A DNA stretch of 64,000 nucleotides from Paenibacillus curdlanolyticus YK9 (lineage in GTDB: Bacteria; Bacillota; Bacilli; Paenibacillales; Paenibacillaceae): NCBI RefSeq assembly GCF_000179615.1, contig NZ_AEDD01000012.1:218892-282891 (forward strand), in the 5' to 3' direction. Below, one piece after another: positions 31,909 through 40,425 of the stretch. Made by a program: the position numbers and the translations under genes. The first letter of the stretch is position 1. Every line of letters starts with the position of its first letter. A model generated the notes under the pieces. The model saw only the letters and a list, made by a program, of their open reading frames with translations, was not told the origin of the DNA and did not search any database.

Positions 31909-32364
31909 TTAAAATGAACTGCCCTGCAGCCGCTGCATGTCTTGGACAAGCTGCTGCAGCCGTTCGCGGAGCTGCTGTCCTTCTTCAAGGTCCATCCCCG
32001 TCAGGCTATATACTTTCTCAGGAATGCATACCGCTTGTTCGCGGAGCGCTTTCCCTTCCTCCGTCAGTTGCACTAATACGCTTCGTTCATCCTTCGCGTC
32101 TCTCACCCGCGTGATAAGACCCATAGCCTCCAGCTTCTTCAGCAATGGCGTGAGCGTTCCGGAATCGAGCAATAATTGTTCGCCTAGCTGCTTCACGCTG
32201 ACATTGTCGCGCTCCCACAGAACGAGCAGGGTTACGTATTGCGTATACGTAATGCCTAGCTCATCAAGGAACGGCCGATACAGCTTTGTCATTTCCCGCG
32301 AGCATGCATACAGAGCAAAACAGATCTGATGTTCTAGCTTAAGTTGAACCGGATAATCCGTCAC
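31909..32364 (-). CDS. ohrR: OhrR-type organic peroxide-sensing MarR repressor
   Basis: A 151-residue MarR-family protein. The N-terminal segment LEHQICFALYACSREM places Cys15 exactly where OhrR carries its peroxide-reactive cysteine. The winged helix follows (SVKQLGEQLLLDSGTLTPLLKKLE, then the wing with RDAKDERSVLVQLT). Two further cysteines (21 and 113) are present; Cys113 could act as a resolving partner, as in two-cysteine OhrR proteins. Oxidation would release it from the box at 32402-32412 and induce ohrR and the peroxidase gene. Confidence 0.9.
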   Translation of the reverse strand: MTDYPVQLKLEHQICFALYACSREMTKLYRPFLDELGITYTQYVTLLVLWERDNVSVKQLGEQLLLDSGTLTPLLKKLEAMGLITRVRDAKDERSVLVQLTEEGKALREQAVCIPEKVYSLTGMDLEEGQQLRERLQQLVQDMQRLQGSSF

Positions 32365-32401
32365 GCCCGATCCTCACCTCCTTGCATCGATAGAACGCCT
32401 G

Positions 32402-32412
32402 CAATTAAATTG
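32402..32412 (-). promoter_or_regulatory. OhrR box
   Basis: The perfect hyphenated palindrome CAATT-A-AATTG, in the longer context TGCAATTAAATTGTA, matches the known OhrR operator pattern. It overlaps the probable -10 (TACAAT on the minus strand), 38-48 bases upstream of ohrR. Confidence 0.8.
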
Positions 32413-32468
32413 TATAAAATCTTTATGGACTAACGATACCATAGTTAAGCGCACAGTGTCAAACCGCA

Positions 32469-32504
32469 TAAAAAAACTGCCTGCGCATCTCTGCACAAGC
32501 AGTC
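32469..32504 (-). terminator. Terminator of the siderophore binding-protein gene
   Basis: On the minus strand ACTGCTTGTGCA pairs with TGCGCAGGCAGT and is followed by T7, just after the stop. Confidence 0.85.
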
Positions 32505-32516
32505 TTTCCATCCTAC

Positions 32517-33491
32517 TTATTTGAAATACGTAAGCAGCTCGTCGATCATTTTGTTAGCGGCAATGTAGCCGCCAGCCGTATTCCAGATCGCATCGTCAAC
32601 GAGGTGAACGTTGCCTGCTTTTGCAACCGACAGGTTTTTCCACAGCGGATCGTTCATCCACTCTTCTGCCAGCTTGCTTACCGCATCCGTTTTGTCCGGG
32701 TTGTATTCGAAGTAGAACATAATGTCGCCGTCCATGTCTGGAATGCGGTCTTTGTTCACGTCATCTGCGAAGCCGTCCTTCGTTTGCGCATCCGGGCGAG
32801 CGAATCCGAGCTGGTCCAAGAGCATGCCGGAGAACGTTTCGTTATAGTAGATACGCGTTTTGTCAGGCATGAAGCGAACGATCGAAACCTTCTTCTTCAG
32901 GTTGTCGCCGAGTGTTGCTTTCGCGTCCTCGATTTTCTTGCTGAAGTCTGCGAGCAATTGATCGCCTTCCGCTTTCTTGCCGAGCGCTTCCGCATACAGC
33001 TTGAAGTTGATCTGCCAGTCGCCGCGAAGCGTCTCGGACATCACCGTCGGCGCAATTGCGCTCAGTTGACCGTAAACCTTCTCTTGGCGCATTTTGTTTC
33101 CGATGATGAGGTCCGGCTTCAGGCTTGCGATCAGCTCGATATTCGGCTGCGACTCGTCGCCTACGACTTCAACGCCTTCCATTTGGTCCTTGATATGTGC
33201 ATACCATGGGTCGCCCGTCCACGACTTCACTGCGCCTACCGGCTTAACGCCCATAGCAAGAAGCGCTTCAGTTCCTTCATTCGTCAAAATAACGACGCGC
33301 TGCGGCGTACCTGTAATTTTCGTTGTTCCCATTGCATGCGTCACTTCACGCACATCCTCCGACTTCGTTGCCGTCGAAGCCTCGCCGCCGTCTTCCTTCT
33401 TCTCTTCCTTCGAGCCGCAGCCCGCTACTACCATAGAGAATACGAGCAGCATCGCGAACATGCTGAGCCAAAGTTTTCTGCTGTTTTTCAT
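32517..33491 (-). CDS. yfiY: Iron-siderophore ABC transporter substrate-binding lipoprotein
   Basis: A 324-residue class III binding protein with a lipoprotein signal (lipobox VAGC at ~residues 22-25). It has the two FecB-type lobes: RVVILTNEGTEALLAMGVKP, then LIASLKPDLIIGNKMRQEKV, and a C-terminal IWNTAGGYIAANKMIDELL. It resembles YfiY of Bacillus, which binds hydroxamate/citrate siderophores. It is divergent from two permease genes and shares with them a promoter region containing two Fur-type boxes, so iron starvation should induce both. Confidence 0.9.
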   Translation of the reverse strand: MKNSRKLWLSMFAMLLVFSMVVAGCGSKEEKKEDGGEASTATKSEDVREVTHAMGTTKITGTPQRVVILTNEGTEALLAMGVKPVGAVKSWTGDPWYAHIKDQMEGVEVVGDESQPNIELIASLKPDLIIGNKMRQEKVYGQLSAIAPTVMSETLRGDWQINFKLYAEALGKKAEGDQLLADFSKKIEDAKATLGDNLKKKVSIVRFMPDKTRIYYNETFSGMLLDQLGFARPDAQTKDGFADDVNKDRIPDMDGDIMFYFEYNPDKTDAVSKLAEEWMNDPLWKNLSVAKAGNVHLVDDAIWNTAGGYIAANKMIDELLTYFK

Positions 33492-33556
33492 TGTAGAATC
33501 TCGTCCCCTTCACTTCTAGTTGTATGTAGCAAAAATTAGAAAACATGCCAATCGAG

Positions 33557-33577
33557 TGATAACCATTCTCATTTTCA
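33557..33577 (-). promoter_or_regulatory. Fur box near the yfiY start site
   Basis: TGATAACCATTCTCATTTTCA matches the Fur consensus imperfectly and lies just downstream of the minus-strand -10 (33589-33594). Confidence 0.65.
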
Positions 33578-33588
33578 CCGACCCCCGT

Positions 33589-33618
33589 ATCATAGTACAC
33601 CTGCTTTGCCGCTGTCAA
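33589..33618 (-). promoter_or_regulatory. Promoter of yfiY
   Basis: On the minus strand TTGACA (33618-33613), an 18-base spacer and TATGAT (33594-33589). Confidence 0.75.
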
Positions 33619-33625
33619 CGATTTT

Positions 33626-33642
33626 GTGAAAATGATTCTCAC
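33626..33642. promoter_or_regulatory. Fur box between the divergent promoters
   Basis: GTGAAAATGATTCTCAC contains the 7-1-7 palindrome TGAAAAT-G-ATTCTCA. It lies just upstream of the -35 boxes of both divergent promoters. Confidence 0.82.
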
Positions 33643-33647
33643 CCTCA

Positions 33648-33676
33648 TTGACGCCGCTTCTATCTTTCCCTAGAAT
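33648..33676 (+). promoter_or_regulatory. Promoter of the siderophore permease operon
   Basis: TTGACG (33648-33653), a 17-base spacer and TAGAAT (33671-33676). Confidence 0.7.
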
Positions 33677-33737
33677 GAAAGCAGCATGTTCGGTTCGATT
33701 AATCGACATTATTCTATAAGGCAGGAGCAACCGTCTC

Positions 33738-34757
33738 ATGAACCATTATCTCAAAAGCCCCGGCCAAAAGGCCGCTTTCCTCGTCCTTGGCGTCGTCTTG
33801 CTGCTGCTCGCAGCGGCCGCGAGCTTGCTGCTCGGCGGCAAATCGTACACGCCGGCGCAGGCATACGAAGCGTTTGCCCACTTCGACGGGTCAAACCAAG
33901 CTCTCATTATAAGGAACGTCAAGCTGCCCCGCATGGCAATCGCAGCTATTGTAGGCGCCGGCTTGGCCATCGCCGGCGCATTCATGCAAGCGATGACGCG
34001 CAATCCGCTCGCATCGCCGTCCGTCATGGGCATCAACGCAGGCGCAGCGCTCGCTGTCGTTATTGCCCTTGCCGCGGCAGGCAGCGTCTTCTCCAGCGCG
34101 CAGCTTATTCTCATTGCCTTCGTCGGCGCAGCGATCACGGCGTTCGCCGTCTTCACGCTCGGCAACATCGGCAAGAGCCAGGGCGAAACGCCAATTCGGG
34201 TGACGCTTGCCGGATCCGCGGTAGCGGCGTTCGCCTCCGCATGGACGTCGGGCATTTTGCTGAAGCAGGACAAAATGCTCGACGACATTTTGCTGTGGCT
34301 CGTCGGCTCCGTCTCTGGACGGGACATGCATCATCTAACAGCGATTCTGCCTTATACGCTCATCGGGTTGGCAGGATCGCTGCTGATGACCAAGTCGGTG
34401 AACATTCTGAGCATGGGCGAAGATACCGCGCGCAGCCTTGGACAGCAAATCGGTCTCGTTCGTTTTCTGCTGGCGGTCCTCATCGTGCTGCTCGCCGGCT
34501 CTTCGGTCGCAATCGCTGGCCCAATCGCGTTCGTAGGCGTCATTATTCCGCATCTCAGCCGGTTCTTAGTCGGCCATGATTACCGCTGGATTATTCCGTA
34601 CTGCATCGTACTCGGCGGCATTCTGCTGCTGGTGGCGGACACGGTCAGCCGGTTTATTTTGCAGCCAGAGGAACTGCCTGTCGGCGTAGCGACCGCGCTG
34701 GTAGGCGTGCCATTCTTCATCTATGTCGCGAGAAGGAGAAGCTATGCGCAATCTTAA
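33738..34757 (+). CDS. yfiZ: FecCD-family siderophore permease
   Basis: A 339-residue membrane protein with about nine hydrophobic helices and FecCD landmarks: RNVKLPRMAIAAIVGAGLAI, AFMQAMTRNPLASPSVMGIN, GPIAFVGVIIPHLSRFLVG and a C-terminal ELPVGVATALVGVPFFIYV. It forms a heterodimeric channel with the next gene product for ferric-siderophore import. AGGAG lies before the ATG. Fur control is inferred from the upstream box. No ATPase gene accompanies it. Confidence 0.93.
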   Translation: MNHYLKSPGQKAAFLVLGVVLLLLAAAASLLLGGKSYTPAQAYEAFAHFDGSNQALIIRNVKLPRMAIAAIVGAGLAIAGAFMQAMTRNPLASPSVMGINAGAALAVVIALAAAGSVFSSAQLILIAFVGAAITAFAVFTLGNIGKSQGETPIRVTLAGSAVAAFASAWTSGILLKQDKMLDDILLWLVGSVSGRDMHHLTAILPYTLIGLAGSLLMTKSVNILSMGEDTARSLGQQIGLVRFLLAVLIVLLAGSSVAIAGPIAFVGVIIPHLSRFLVGHDYRWIIPYCIVLGGILLLVADTVSRFILQPEELPVGVATALVGVPFFIYVARRRSYAQS

Positions 34758-35745
34758 ATTCACCACGATGCTCTCGCTGTTAACGGTTCTCGTCTTCGCT
34801 GCTGTCGTCGTCTGCACGGCGATCGGCAGCACGTATATTCCGGTAGGCCGAGTTGCGCTAACACTGCTCGGGCTGGGCGATGACCAATCGTCGCTTATTA
34901 TTCTGAAGCTCCGGCTCCCTCGCATCCTGCTGGCTGTGCTCGTCGGCGCATCGCTCGCTGCTGCTGGAGCTATCCTGCAAGGGCTTGTGCGCAACCCGCT
35001 CGCATCGCCGGATCTCGTCGGCATTTCCGGCGGCGCAACCGTTGCATCCGTCCTGTTCCTGACCTTCTCGGCGGGCAGGTTCAGCATTCAATGGATTCCG
35101 CTCGTCGCCATCGTCGGCGCCTTCATTACCGCGGCAATTAATTACGCGGCGGCTTGGCGCAAGGGCGTTTCCCCGCTCCGTTTCGTCCTCATCGGCATCT
35201 CGCTGGCGACAGCGATGAGCGCGTTGACGACATTCGCGTTGAAGACGGGCCCGGCCTATCTCGCCGTGCAAGCGCTCGGCTGGATGACCGGCACGCTCTA
35301 CGGCTCATCCTGGATGCATGTATGGACACTCATGCCATGGGCTGTCATCTTGCTCTTCCTGAGCATTTACCTGTCTCGTTATTTGAACGTGCTGGAGCTC
35401 GGCGACGAGCTGGCCGTAGGCATCGGCACGCCGGTGCAGCGCACTCGGCTGCTGATGCTCGCGCTCAGCGTCGGCTTGACGGGCGCTGCCGTCGGCATGG
35501 CTGGCGGCGTCGGCTTCATCGGCCTGATGGCGCCGCATATCGCGCGCCGGATCGTCGGCCCGAAATACGGCCGGCTGATTCCAATCGCCGCGCTGGTCGG
35601 CGCCCTGCTGCTGCTCGTTGCGGACCTCGCCGGACGAACGCTGTTTCTGCCGAGCGACATTCCGGCCGGCGTATTCACAGCCGCGATTGGCGCGCCGTTC
35701 TTCCTCTACCTGCTGCTCGCCAAGCGCGGCGGCGTCAGGGGCTAA
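34744..35745 (+). CDS. yfhA: FecCD-family siderophore permease, second subunit
   Basis: The ATG at 34744 (AAGGAG 5 bases upstream) overlaps the previous gene by 14 bases, so translation is coupled. The 333 residues are a paralogue of YfiZ (LRLPRILLAVLVGASLAAAG, LQGLVRNPLASPDLVGISGG, GFIGLMAPHIARRIVG, DIPAGVFTAAIGAPFFLYLL). In Bacillus subtilis the YfiYZ-YfhA system borrows the ATPase YusV encoded elsewhere. The missing ATPase here suggests the same arrangement. Confidence 0.93.
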   Translation: MRNLKFTTMLSLLTVLVFAAVVVCTAIGSTYIPVGRVALTLLGLGDDQSSLIILKLRLPRILLAVLVGASLAAAGAILQGLVRNPLASPDLVGISGGATVASVLFLTFSAGRFSIQWIPLVAIVGAFITAAINYAAAWRKGVSPLRFVLIGISLATAMSALTTFALKTGPAYLAVQALGWMTGTLYGSSWMHVWTLMPWAVILLFLSIYLSRYLNVLELGDELAVGIGTPVQRTRLLMLALSVGLTGAAVGMAGGVGFIGLMAPHIARRIVGPKYGRLIPIAALVGALLLLVADLAGRTLFLPSDIPAGVFTAAIGAPFFLYLLLAKRGGVRG

Positions 35746-35755
35746 GCTCTCACAC

Positions 35756-35801
35756 AAAAAGGCATTCCGCCAGTCGCTTACGCGATGGGGAATGCCTTTT
35801 T
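35756..35801. terminator. Terminator after the permease operon
   Basis: AAAAAGGCATTCC pairs with GGAATGCCTTTTT; it can work in both directions. Confidence 0.88.
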
Positions 35802-35845
35802 CGTTGTCGCTGCCCATGCGGCCCTCGAAGCCGCCGTCATACGCG

Positions 35846-36085
35846 GCGAATAGGGTAGAAAAATCTGCCCTATTCTCACCCTCGACGCCGTCACACGCGA
35901 ATATGGCAGAAAAATCTGCCCTATTCTCACCCCCGACACCGTCACACACGGATAGGGCAGAAAAATCTGCCCTATTCTCACCCTCGACGCCGTCACATGC
36001 GGATAGGGCAGAAAAACCTGCCTTATTCTCACCCCCGACGCCGTCACACGCGAATAGGGCAGAAAAATCTGCCCTATCTATTCGC
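35846..36085. repeat. 51-bp tandem array of hairpin units, five copies
   Basis: The palindrome GGGCAGA-AAAA-TCTGCCC (with small variants) recurs every 51 bases, near 35855, 35905, 35955, 36006 and 36057. Copies are joined by TATTCTCACCC[TC]CGACGCCGTCACACGCGAA. It fills the gap between yfhA and ccdC, on the ccdC side of the terminator. Confidence 0.9.
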
Positions 36086-36089
36086 CTTC

Positions 36090-36560
36090 TCAAAGCAACC
36101 GGCGATACCGCTGCATCATCGCCAACCGCCAAGGCACCAGCATGCCGAATGCCAGCAGGAAGAACAGTGCGCCTGTCTGCGCGACGCTGACGTAACGTTC
36201 CACGACATCATGAAGCGCGATACGCGCGATGAACAGCCCGATGATGATGTAAATGAACAAGCGCGAACGGCGCAGGAACACCTCATCGCCTACCCGCTCA
36301 AAGTTCGAGGTCGCAATAAGCGGCGGCGCGAACAGCAGCATGCCCGCGGCTAACGCACCGAGCGCCCATGTGAACGGCACGCGCGTCAGCGGCGAAATGA
36401 ACATGAGAAAGCCCGTCGACATGCCGATCGGCGGCATGATGATTTTGCGCAGCGTCGTCGGCTGCTTCGATGCCCTCATTCTCACCATGATGACCGCCGC
36501 GCCTACGACGATTGACATCAATAACGATCCATACTTAATCAACTGTGCCGATGCCAGCAA
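36090..36560 (-). CDS. ccdC: CcdC-family membrane protein
   Basis: I chose the TTG at 36560 because GGAGGGGGAG lies 6 bases upstream and the resulting 156 residues match the family length; the frame is open to 36644. Four to five hydrophobic segments are visible. Conserved pieces include IIMPPIGMSTGFLMFISPLT, RVPFTWALGALAAG and FFLLAFGMLVPWRLAM. CcdC is linked with cytochrome c biogenesis in Bacillus, though its exact role is not settled. It lies alone between a tandem array and an SLH protein gene. Confidence 0.85.
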   Translation of the reverse strand: MLASAQLIKYGSLLMSIVVGAAVIMVRMRASKQPTTLRKIIMPPIGMSTGFLMFISPLTRVPFTWALGALAAGMLLFAPPLIATSNFERVGDEVFLRRSRLFIYIIIGLFIARIALHDVVERYVSVAQTGALFFLLAFGMLVPWRLAMMQRYRRLL

Positions 36561-36653
36561 CGCTGACTCCCCCTCCGCCTGCGAACGTACTAGTCCGATT
36601 TGCACGAATAAATTTATCGTACTTGAAATCCCAGTGTGCTGCAAGCGAGAGCG

Positions 36654-38534
36654 CTATTGCTCAATCACCTCGAACGCTTTTTCCAGCAGCACGAACGTCT
36701 GCTCATACGTCAGCTTGCCTTTGGGCCCGAACTGATTGTAGCCCGTGCCATCCATCAAGGACAGCGCAACTGCCTTATACACATTGTCCTTCGCCCAAGC
36801 CGAGATGCGCTTGTCGTCCTCGAACAGCGTTGTTTTGCCCTTGCCGCCCGCGGCAGCCTGCTTGTCATCCTGGCCCGTCAGCTGGCCTAGCTTATTGTAC
36901 AGGTTCAACAGCAGCATCGCCGCTTGCTCTCGGGTGATCGTATCATAAGGCGAGAACGTATTCGCCGAGGTGCCCTTAATAATCCCATTCCGATTCGCCC
37001 ATGTGACGCGCCAATCATCCACATCCCGGAACGGCGATTTGCCGTATGCGACGTCATCGCTATAGAGATTGCGGCCAATAATCGTCTCGGCCATCTGTAC
37101 AGCCAATCCGGCAAAATCATACCGCGATATCGGCTTCAAATACGAATGGTCGTACGATGCGTCGACTAATCCATTGCTTTTGGCCAGCGTGTAATCCTCG
37201 ATCGCCCATTTGCTCACTCGATCAGCTGGGTCAGCGTCCACAACGCGTATGTTGATCGATTGCCGGCTGCCCAAATAATCGTCTACGGATACCCATGTGC
37301 TCCCTTTGCCTACCGCTCGAATAACGCCGCTCCCGTCGATGGCCGCCACCCCGGCGTTGCCGCTAACAAACGTGTTGCCTTTCGTCTGGGCGCCCGCCCG
37401 CAGCCCGATCGGAAGCGTCTCGCCTTTGCGAAGCTGAATGGCATATCGCGCGATCGGATCAGGCAAAAGATTAAAGAAGGTTGTTCGATAATCTATCGCC
37501 GTTTCTTGCCCGCCTGCGGCATACAGCCCGTTCACATGAACGCGGAACGTATCCTCCGGCTTAAACTGCTCGATGCCGCCGGGACGGAAAATGATCGCAA
37601 ACGGAATGCCGTAGCCGCCCGTCTCCACGTTAAAATATTCGCCGCTCCGATCGCGATCCTCTTGATCCAGCGTCCATGACTTGCCGTCTCGCTCGCGCGT
37701 CAGCTGCACGCGTATGGCTTCCGTTCTCGCTTTATCATAACGGGCCGGATTTAACGAAATGGACCATGCGTCCGAAGGCGCGAACACCTCCTCCGGGAAA
37801 TAACCTGCCGACGGCCAAGCGATATAGTCATAGCTCACCTCGGAGCTGGCACGTTCCCGATTAAATGCATACATCGACGCGTAGGGCGGCGAGTAGTCGT
37901 TATTGCCGCCTGCATATACCATGCCGAACATCGTCTTCTTCATTGCAGGATTCAAAATCCAGCGGCGGTGCCCTACGCGATCGATGTTGCTCGGATCGCT
38001 GTCGGACATATAGCCGAGCACATTATCATAGAACGTCGGGCTGCCTTTGAACAGGTTGCTCGTGCTTGCGCCCTCGTACCCCAGCTCGAACATCGACTGC
38101 TCCATATCGCCCGGCTTGCTCGGAAAATGCGTCAGCTGATCGTTAACGGCATTGACGAGCGCTGCCGTCTGCTCCTGCTGCTCCAGCGTCCAATCTGCGG
38201 CGAGATCATTCGGAAGCCCCGCCAAATAACGAACAAAATTCGCGGCGTTGATGCCGTCTTCAATATAAGCTGGCTTCAGCTTGCCCGCGGCATAGGGGGC
38301 CGTCAGCTTAGGCTGTATAGCGTAAATGCTAGTCGACGGCATGTAATAATGGCCGGTGGCCATCGGACGGTCTTGCAGCCACTGGTCAACGATTTGCTGC
38401 TTCGTACGGCTTGCGGTTAACTGCTGGACATCGTTCGCAGCTGCGTGTACCGGGGCTCCCGCCGTTGTCATCGCCGGCGCGATCATTAGACAGGCGAGCA
38501 GGAGCATCCACGGCTTGTTAAGTTGGCGTGTCAC
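36654..38534 (-). CDS. Secreted CAP-domain protein with SLH anchor
   Basis: A 626-residue exported protein. The GTG start is tentative; AAGGA is 17 bases upstream. After the signal peptide (ending VHA) comes an N-terminal CAP/SCP-like domain (GINAANFVRYLAGLPNDL, SMFELGYEGASTSNLFKG, IDRVGHRRWILNPAMKKTMF). A bacterial Ig-like segment follows (VAAIDGSGVIRAVGKGSTWV), then three S-layer homology repeats from ~residue 440 (LKPISRYDFAGLAVQMAE, FSPYDTITREQAAMLLLNLY, LTYEQTFVLLEKAFE). SLH domains hold proteins on pyruvylated wall polymers. The enzymatic role of the CAP domain is unknown. Confidence 0.9.
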   Translation of the reverse strand: MTRQLNKPWMLLLACLMIAPAMTTAGAPVHAAANDVQQLTASRTKQQIVDQWLQDRPMATGHYYMPSTSIYAIQPKLTAPYAAGKLKPAYIEDGINAANFVRYLAGLPNDLAADWTLEQQEQTAALVNAVNDQLTHFPSKPGDMEQSMFELGYEGASTSNLFKGSPTFYDNVLGYMSDSDPSNIDRVGHRRWILNPAMKKTMFGMVYAGGNNDYSPPYASMYAFNRERASSEVSYDYIAWPSAGYFPEEVFAPSDAWSISLNPARYDKARTEAIRVQLTRERDGKSWTLDQEDRDRSGEYFNVETGGYGIPFAIIFRPGGIEQFKPEDTFRVHVNGLYAAGGQETAIDYRTTFFNLLPDPIARYAIQLRKGETLPIGLRAGAQTKGNTFVSGNAGVAAIDGSGVIRAVGKGSTWVSVDDYLGSRQSINIRVVDADPADRVSKWAIEDYTLAKSNGLVDASYDHSYLKPISRYDFAGLAVQMAETIIGRNLYSDDVAYGKSPFRDVDDWRVTWANRNGIIKGTSANTFSPYDTITREQAAMLLLNLYNKLGQLTGQDDKQAAAGGKGKTTLFEDDKRISAWAKDNVYKAVALSLMDGTGYNQFGPKGKLTYEQTFVLLEKAFEVIEQ

Positions 38535-38694
38535 GGAAGTCTGAACATCCTTTCAATGGATCCGATTCCAGATCCTTATCCTAGTCGTTACTGCTCCCAT
38601 TCGACAGCAACAGCCATTTTCCTCCTAGTGAATTCCAATTAAGCAGTGCATGCCTGTACGGCTTCATCAGAACGTCATACCGTTCGCCCAATAG

Positions 38695-38727
38695 CAAAAA
38701 GCAGTGCAGGGGATTCCTGCACCGCTT
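38695..38727 (-). terminator. Terminator of katA
   Basis: On the minus strand GCGGTGCAGG pairs with CCTGCACTGC and is followed by T5. Confidence 0.8.
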
Positions 38728-38750
38728 TCACTGCTGCTTTTATCATAAAA

Positions 38751-40205
38751 TTATTCTCGCGGCGCGTGTCCGCCAAGGTCAACGCCGAGCGCTGTCGCAA
38801 GCTTTGCTCCTAGCCCTGCATCCGCCCGGAAGAAATTGCACACCGCACGCAGCTGCGTCTGCTCCGGCGTCTGCTGCAGCTCGCCGATCAGATTGCGCAC
38901 GAGCCACTCCTGCTCGGTTTCGGGCAGCGAGCGATATCGCTCTCCGGCTTGCGTAAAGTCATCGGTCTTCGTTATCTTCTGCCGGGCCACAGACCCTTGC
39001 AGCGGCGCTGTGCTATCCGCATAGGCCGGCGCCTCCTTCGGGCTGGACGCATCGCTGTTCGGCTCGTAATTAACCGAGGACGGATCAGGATTGATCGTCA
39101 TCGCGCCATCCCGTTGATGGTTCCGCGCAGGCGCATACGGGCAATTGACCGGTATATTCAAATAGTTGGCTCCAAGCCGATACCGCTGCGTATCCGGATA
39201 CGAGAACAGGCGGCCCTGCAGCAGCTTATCCTCGGAAGGCTCGATACCCGGCACCAGCGCGCTCGGTGAGAAGGCCGACTGTTCGACTTCACCGAAATAG
39301 TTGACGGGGTTCCGGTTCAACGTCATCGTGCCGACCTTCACGAGCGGGAACTGATCCTCCGGCCATGTCTTCGTTGGGTCGAGGGAGTCGAATGGCAGCG
39401 TATCCTCCGCTTCCGGCGCAAGCAGCTGCACGTACAGCTCCCATTGCGGGAATCTGCCCAGTTCAATCGCGCTGTACAAATCGCGCGTCGCGTGGCTGAA
39501 ATCGCGCGCCTGCATTTCTGCCGCTTCGTCCGGCGTGAAGTTCACGACGCCCTGCTTCGATTTCCAATGATATTTGACGTAGGTCAGCTTGCCCTCCGCA
39601 TTGATCCACTTGAACGCATGCACGCTGAAGCCGTCCATCTGCCGATAATTCGCTGGCGTGCCAGCATTCGAGAACAGCCAAGTCAGCATATGCGTCGACT
39701 CCGGCGTCAACGTCATGAAATCCCAATAGCGGCTCGGCGTCTGCAGATTCGTGTCCGGCGACGGCTTGAGCGCGTGCACCATGTCCGGGAACTTGATCGC
39801 ATCGCGAATAAAGAAAACCGGCAAATGGTTGCCCACGATGTCGTAATTGCCCTCCTGCGTGTACAGCTTTACGGCAAAGCCGCGCGGATCGCGCGACGTC
39901 TCCGGTGAGCCTTGGCCATGGATAACGGTCGAGAACCGGACGAATACGGGCGTTTCTTGCCCCGCATTTTGCAGGAAATGTGCTTTGGTGTGAGCCCCCA
40001 TCGCATGCTCGGTTACGAATACGCCGTGCGCCCCCGCTCCCCGCGCATGTACGACCCGCTCCGGAATGCGCTCCCGGTCGAAGTGCGCGAGCTTCTCGAT
40101 CAGATGGTAGTCCTCCAGTACGGTCGGCCCTCGCTGCCCCGCCGTCCGGCTGTTTTGGTTGTCGCCTACAGGCGCCCCTTGGTTCGTTGTCAAATGATCG
40201 CTCAT
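38751..40205 (-). CDS. katA: Monofunctional haem catalase
   Basis: The ATG at 40205 (AGGAG 9 bases upstream) gives 484 residues, the small-subunit clade size. Motifs: GAPVGDNQNSRTAGQRGP, the distal His in RVVHARGAGAHGVF, FVRFSTVIHGQGSPE, and the proximal Tyr in RLFSYPDTQRYRLG. It breaks hydrogen peroxide into water and oxygen in the cytosol. A PerR-box-like palindrome lies ~80 bases upstream, and a PerR-like gene is two genes away, so peroxide induction is likely. Confidence 0.96.
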   Translation of the reverse strand: MSDHLTTNQGAPVGDNQNSRTAGQRGPTVLEDYHLIEKLAHFDRERIPERVVHARGAGAHGVFVTEHAMGAHTKAHFLQNAGQETPVFVRFSTVIHGQGSPETSRDPRGFAVKLYTQEGNYDIVGNHLPVFFIRDAIKFPDMVHALKPSPDTNLQTPSRYWDFMTLTPESTHMLTWLFSNAGTPANYRQMDGFSVHAFKWINAEGKLTYVKYHWKSKQGVVNFTPDEAAEMQARDFSHATRDLYSAIELGRFPQWELYVQLLAPEAEDTLPFDSLDPTKTWPEDQFPLVKVGTMTLNRNPVNYFGEVEQSAFSPSALVPGIEPSEDKLLQGRLFSYPDTQRYRLGANYLNIPVNCPYAPARNHQRDGAMTINPDPSSVNYEPNSDASSPKEAPAYADSTAPLQGSVARQKITKTDDFTQAGERYRSLPETEQEWLVRNLIGELQQTPEQTQLRAVCNFFRADAGLGAKLATALGVDLGGHAPRE

Positions 40206-40281
40206 CGTCATCTTCTCCTCTCGTTTCGCTAACGGTTATGCGGCAATTCGGCCGCTTATTCGCTCTATGTTTGATTTAGAT

Positions 40282-40296
40282 TTAGACTGCTTCTAA
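40282..40296 (-). promoter_or_regulatory. PerR-box-like palindrome upstream of katA
   Basis: TTAGACTGCTTCTAA keeps the 7-1-7 layout of the Per box TTATAATnATTATAA, with 10 of 14 arm bases matching. Confidence 0.6.
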
Positions 40297-40389
40297 TTCA
40301 AGTATAGGGCGGCGCCTTCGGCCCTGCATGAGCCTGCCATAAACGTCCGATGAAGATCCAATGAAGTTTTCATGACCGTGCAATGCAAT

Positions 40390-40425
40390 AAAAAAAGCAC
40401 CGTTTCCGTTAGACGGAAACGGCGC
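40390..40425 (-). terminator. Terminator overlapping the end of the response-regulator gene
   Basis: On the minus strand GCGCCGTTTCCG pairs with CGGAAACGGTGC and is followed by T7. The TAA stop of the gene sits in the loop. Confidence 0.85.
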
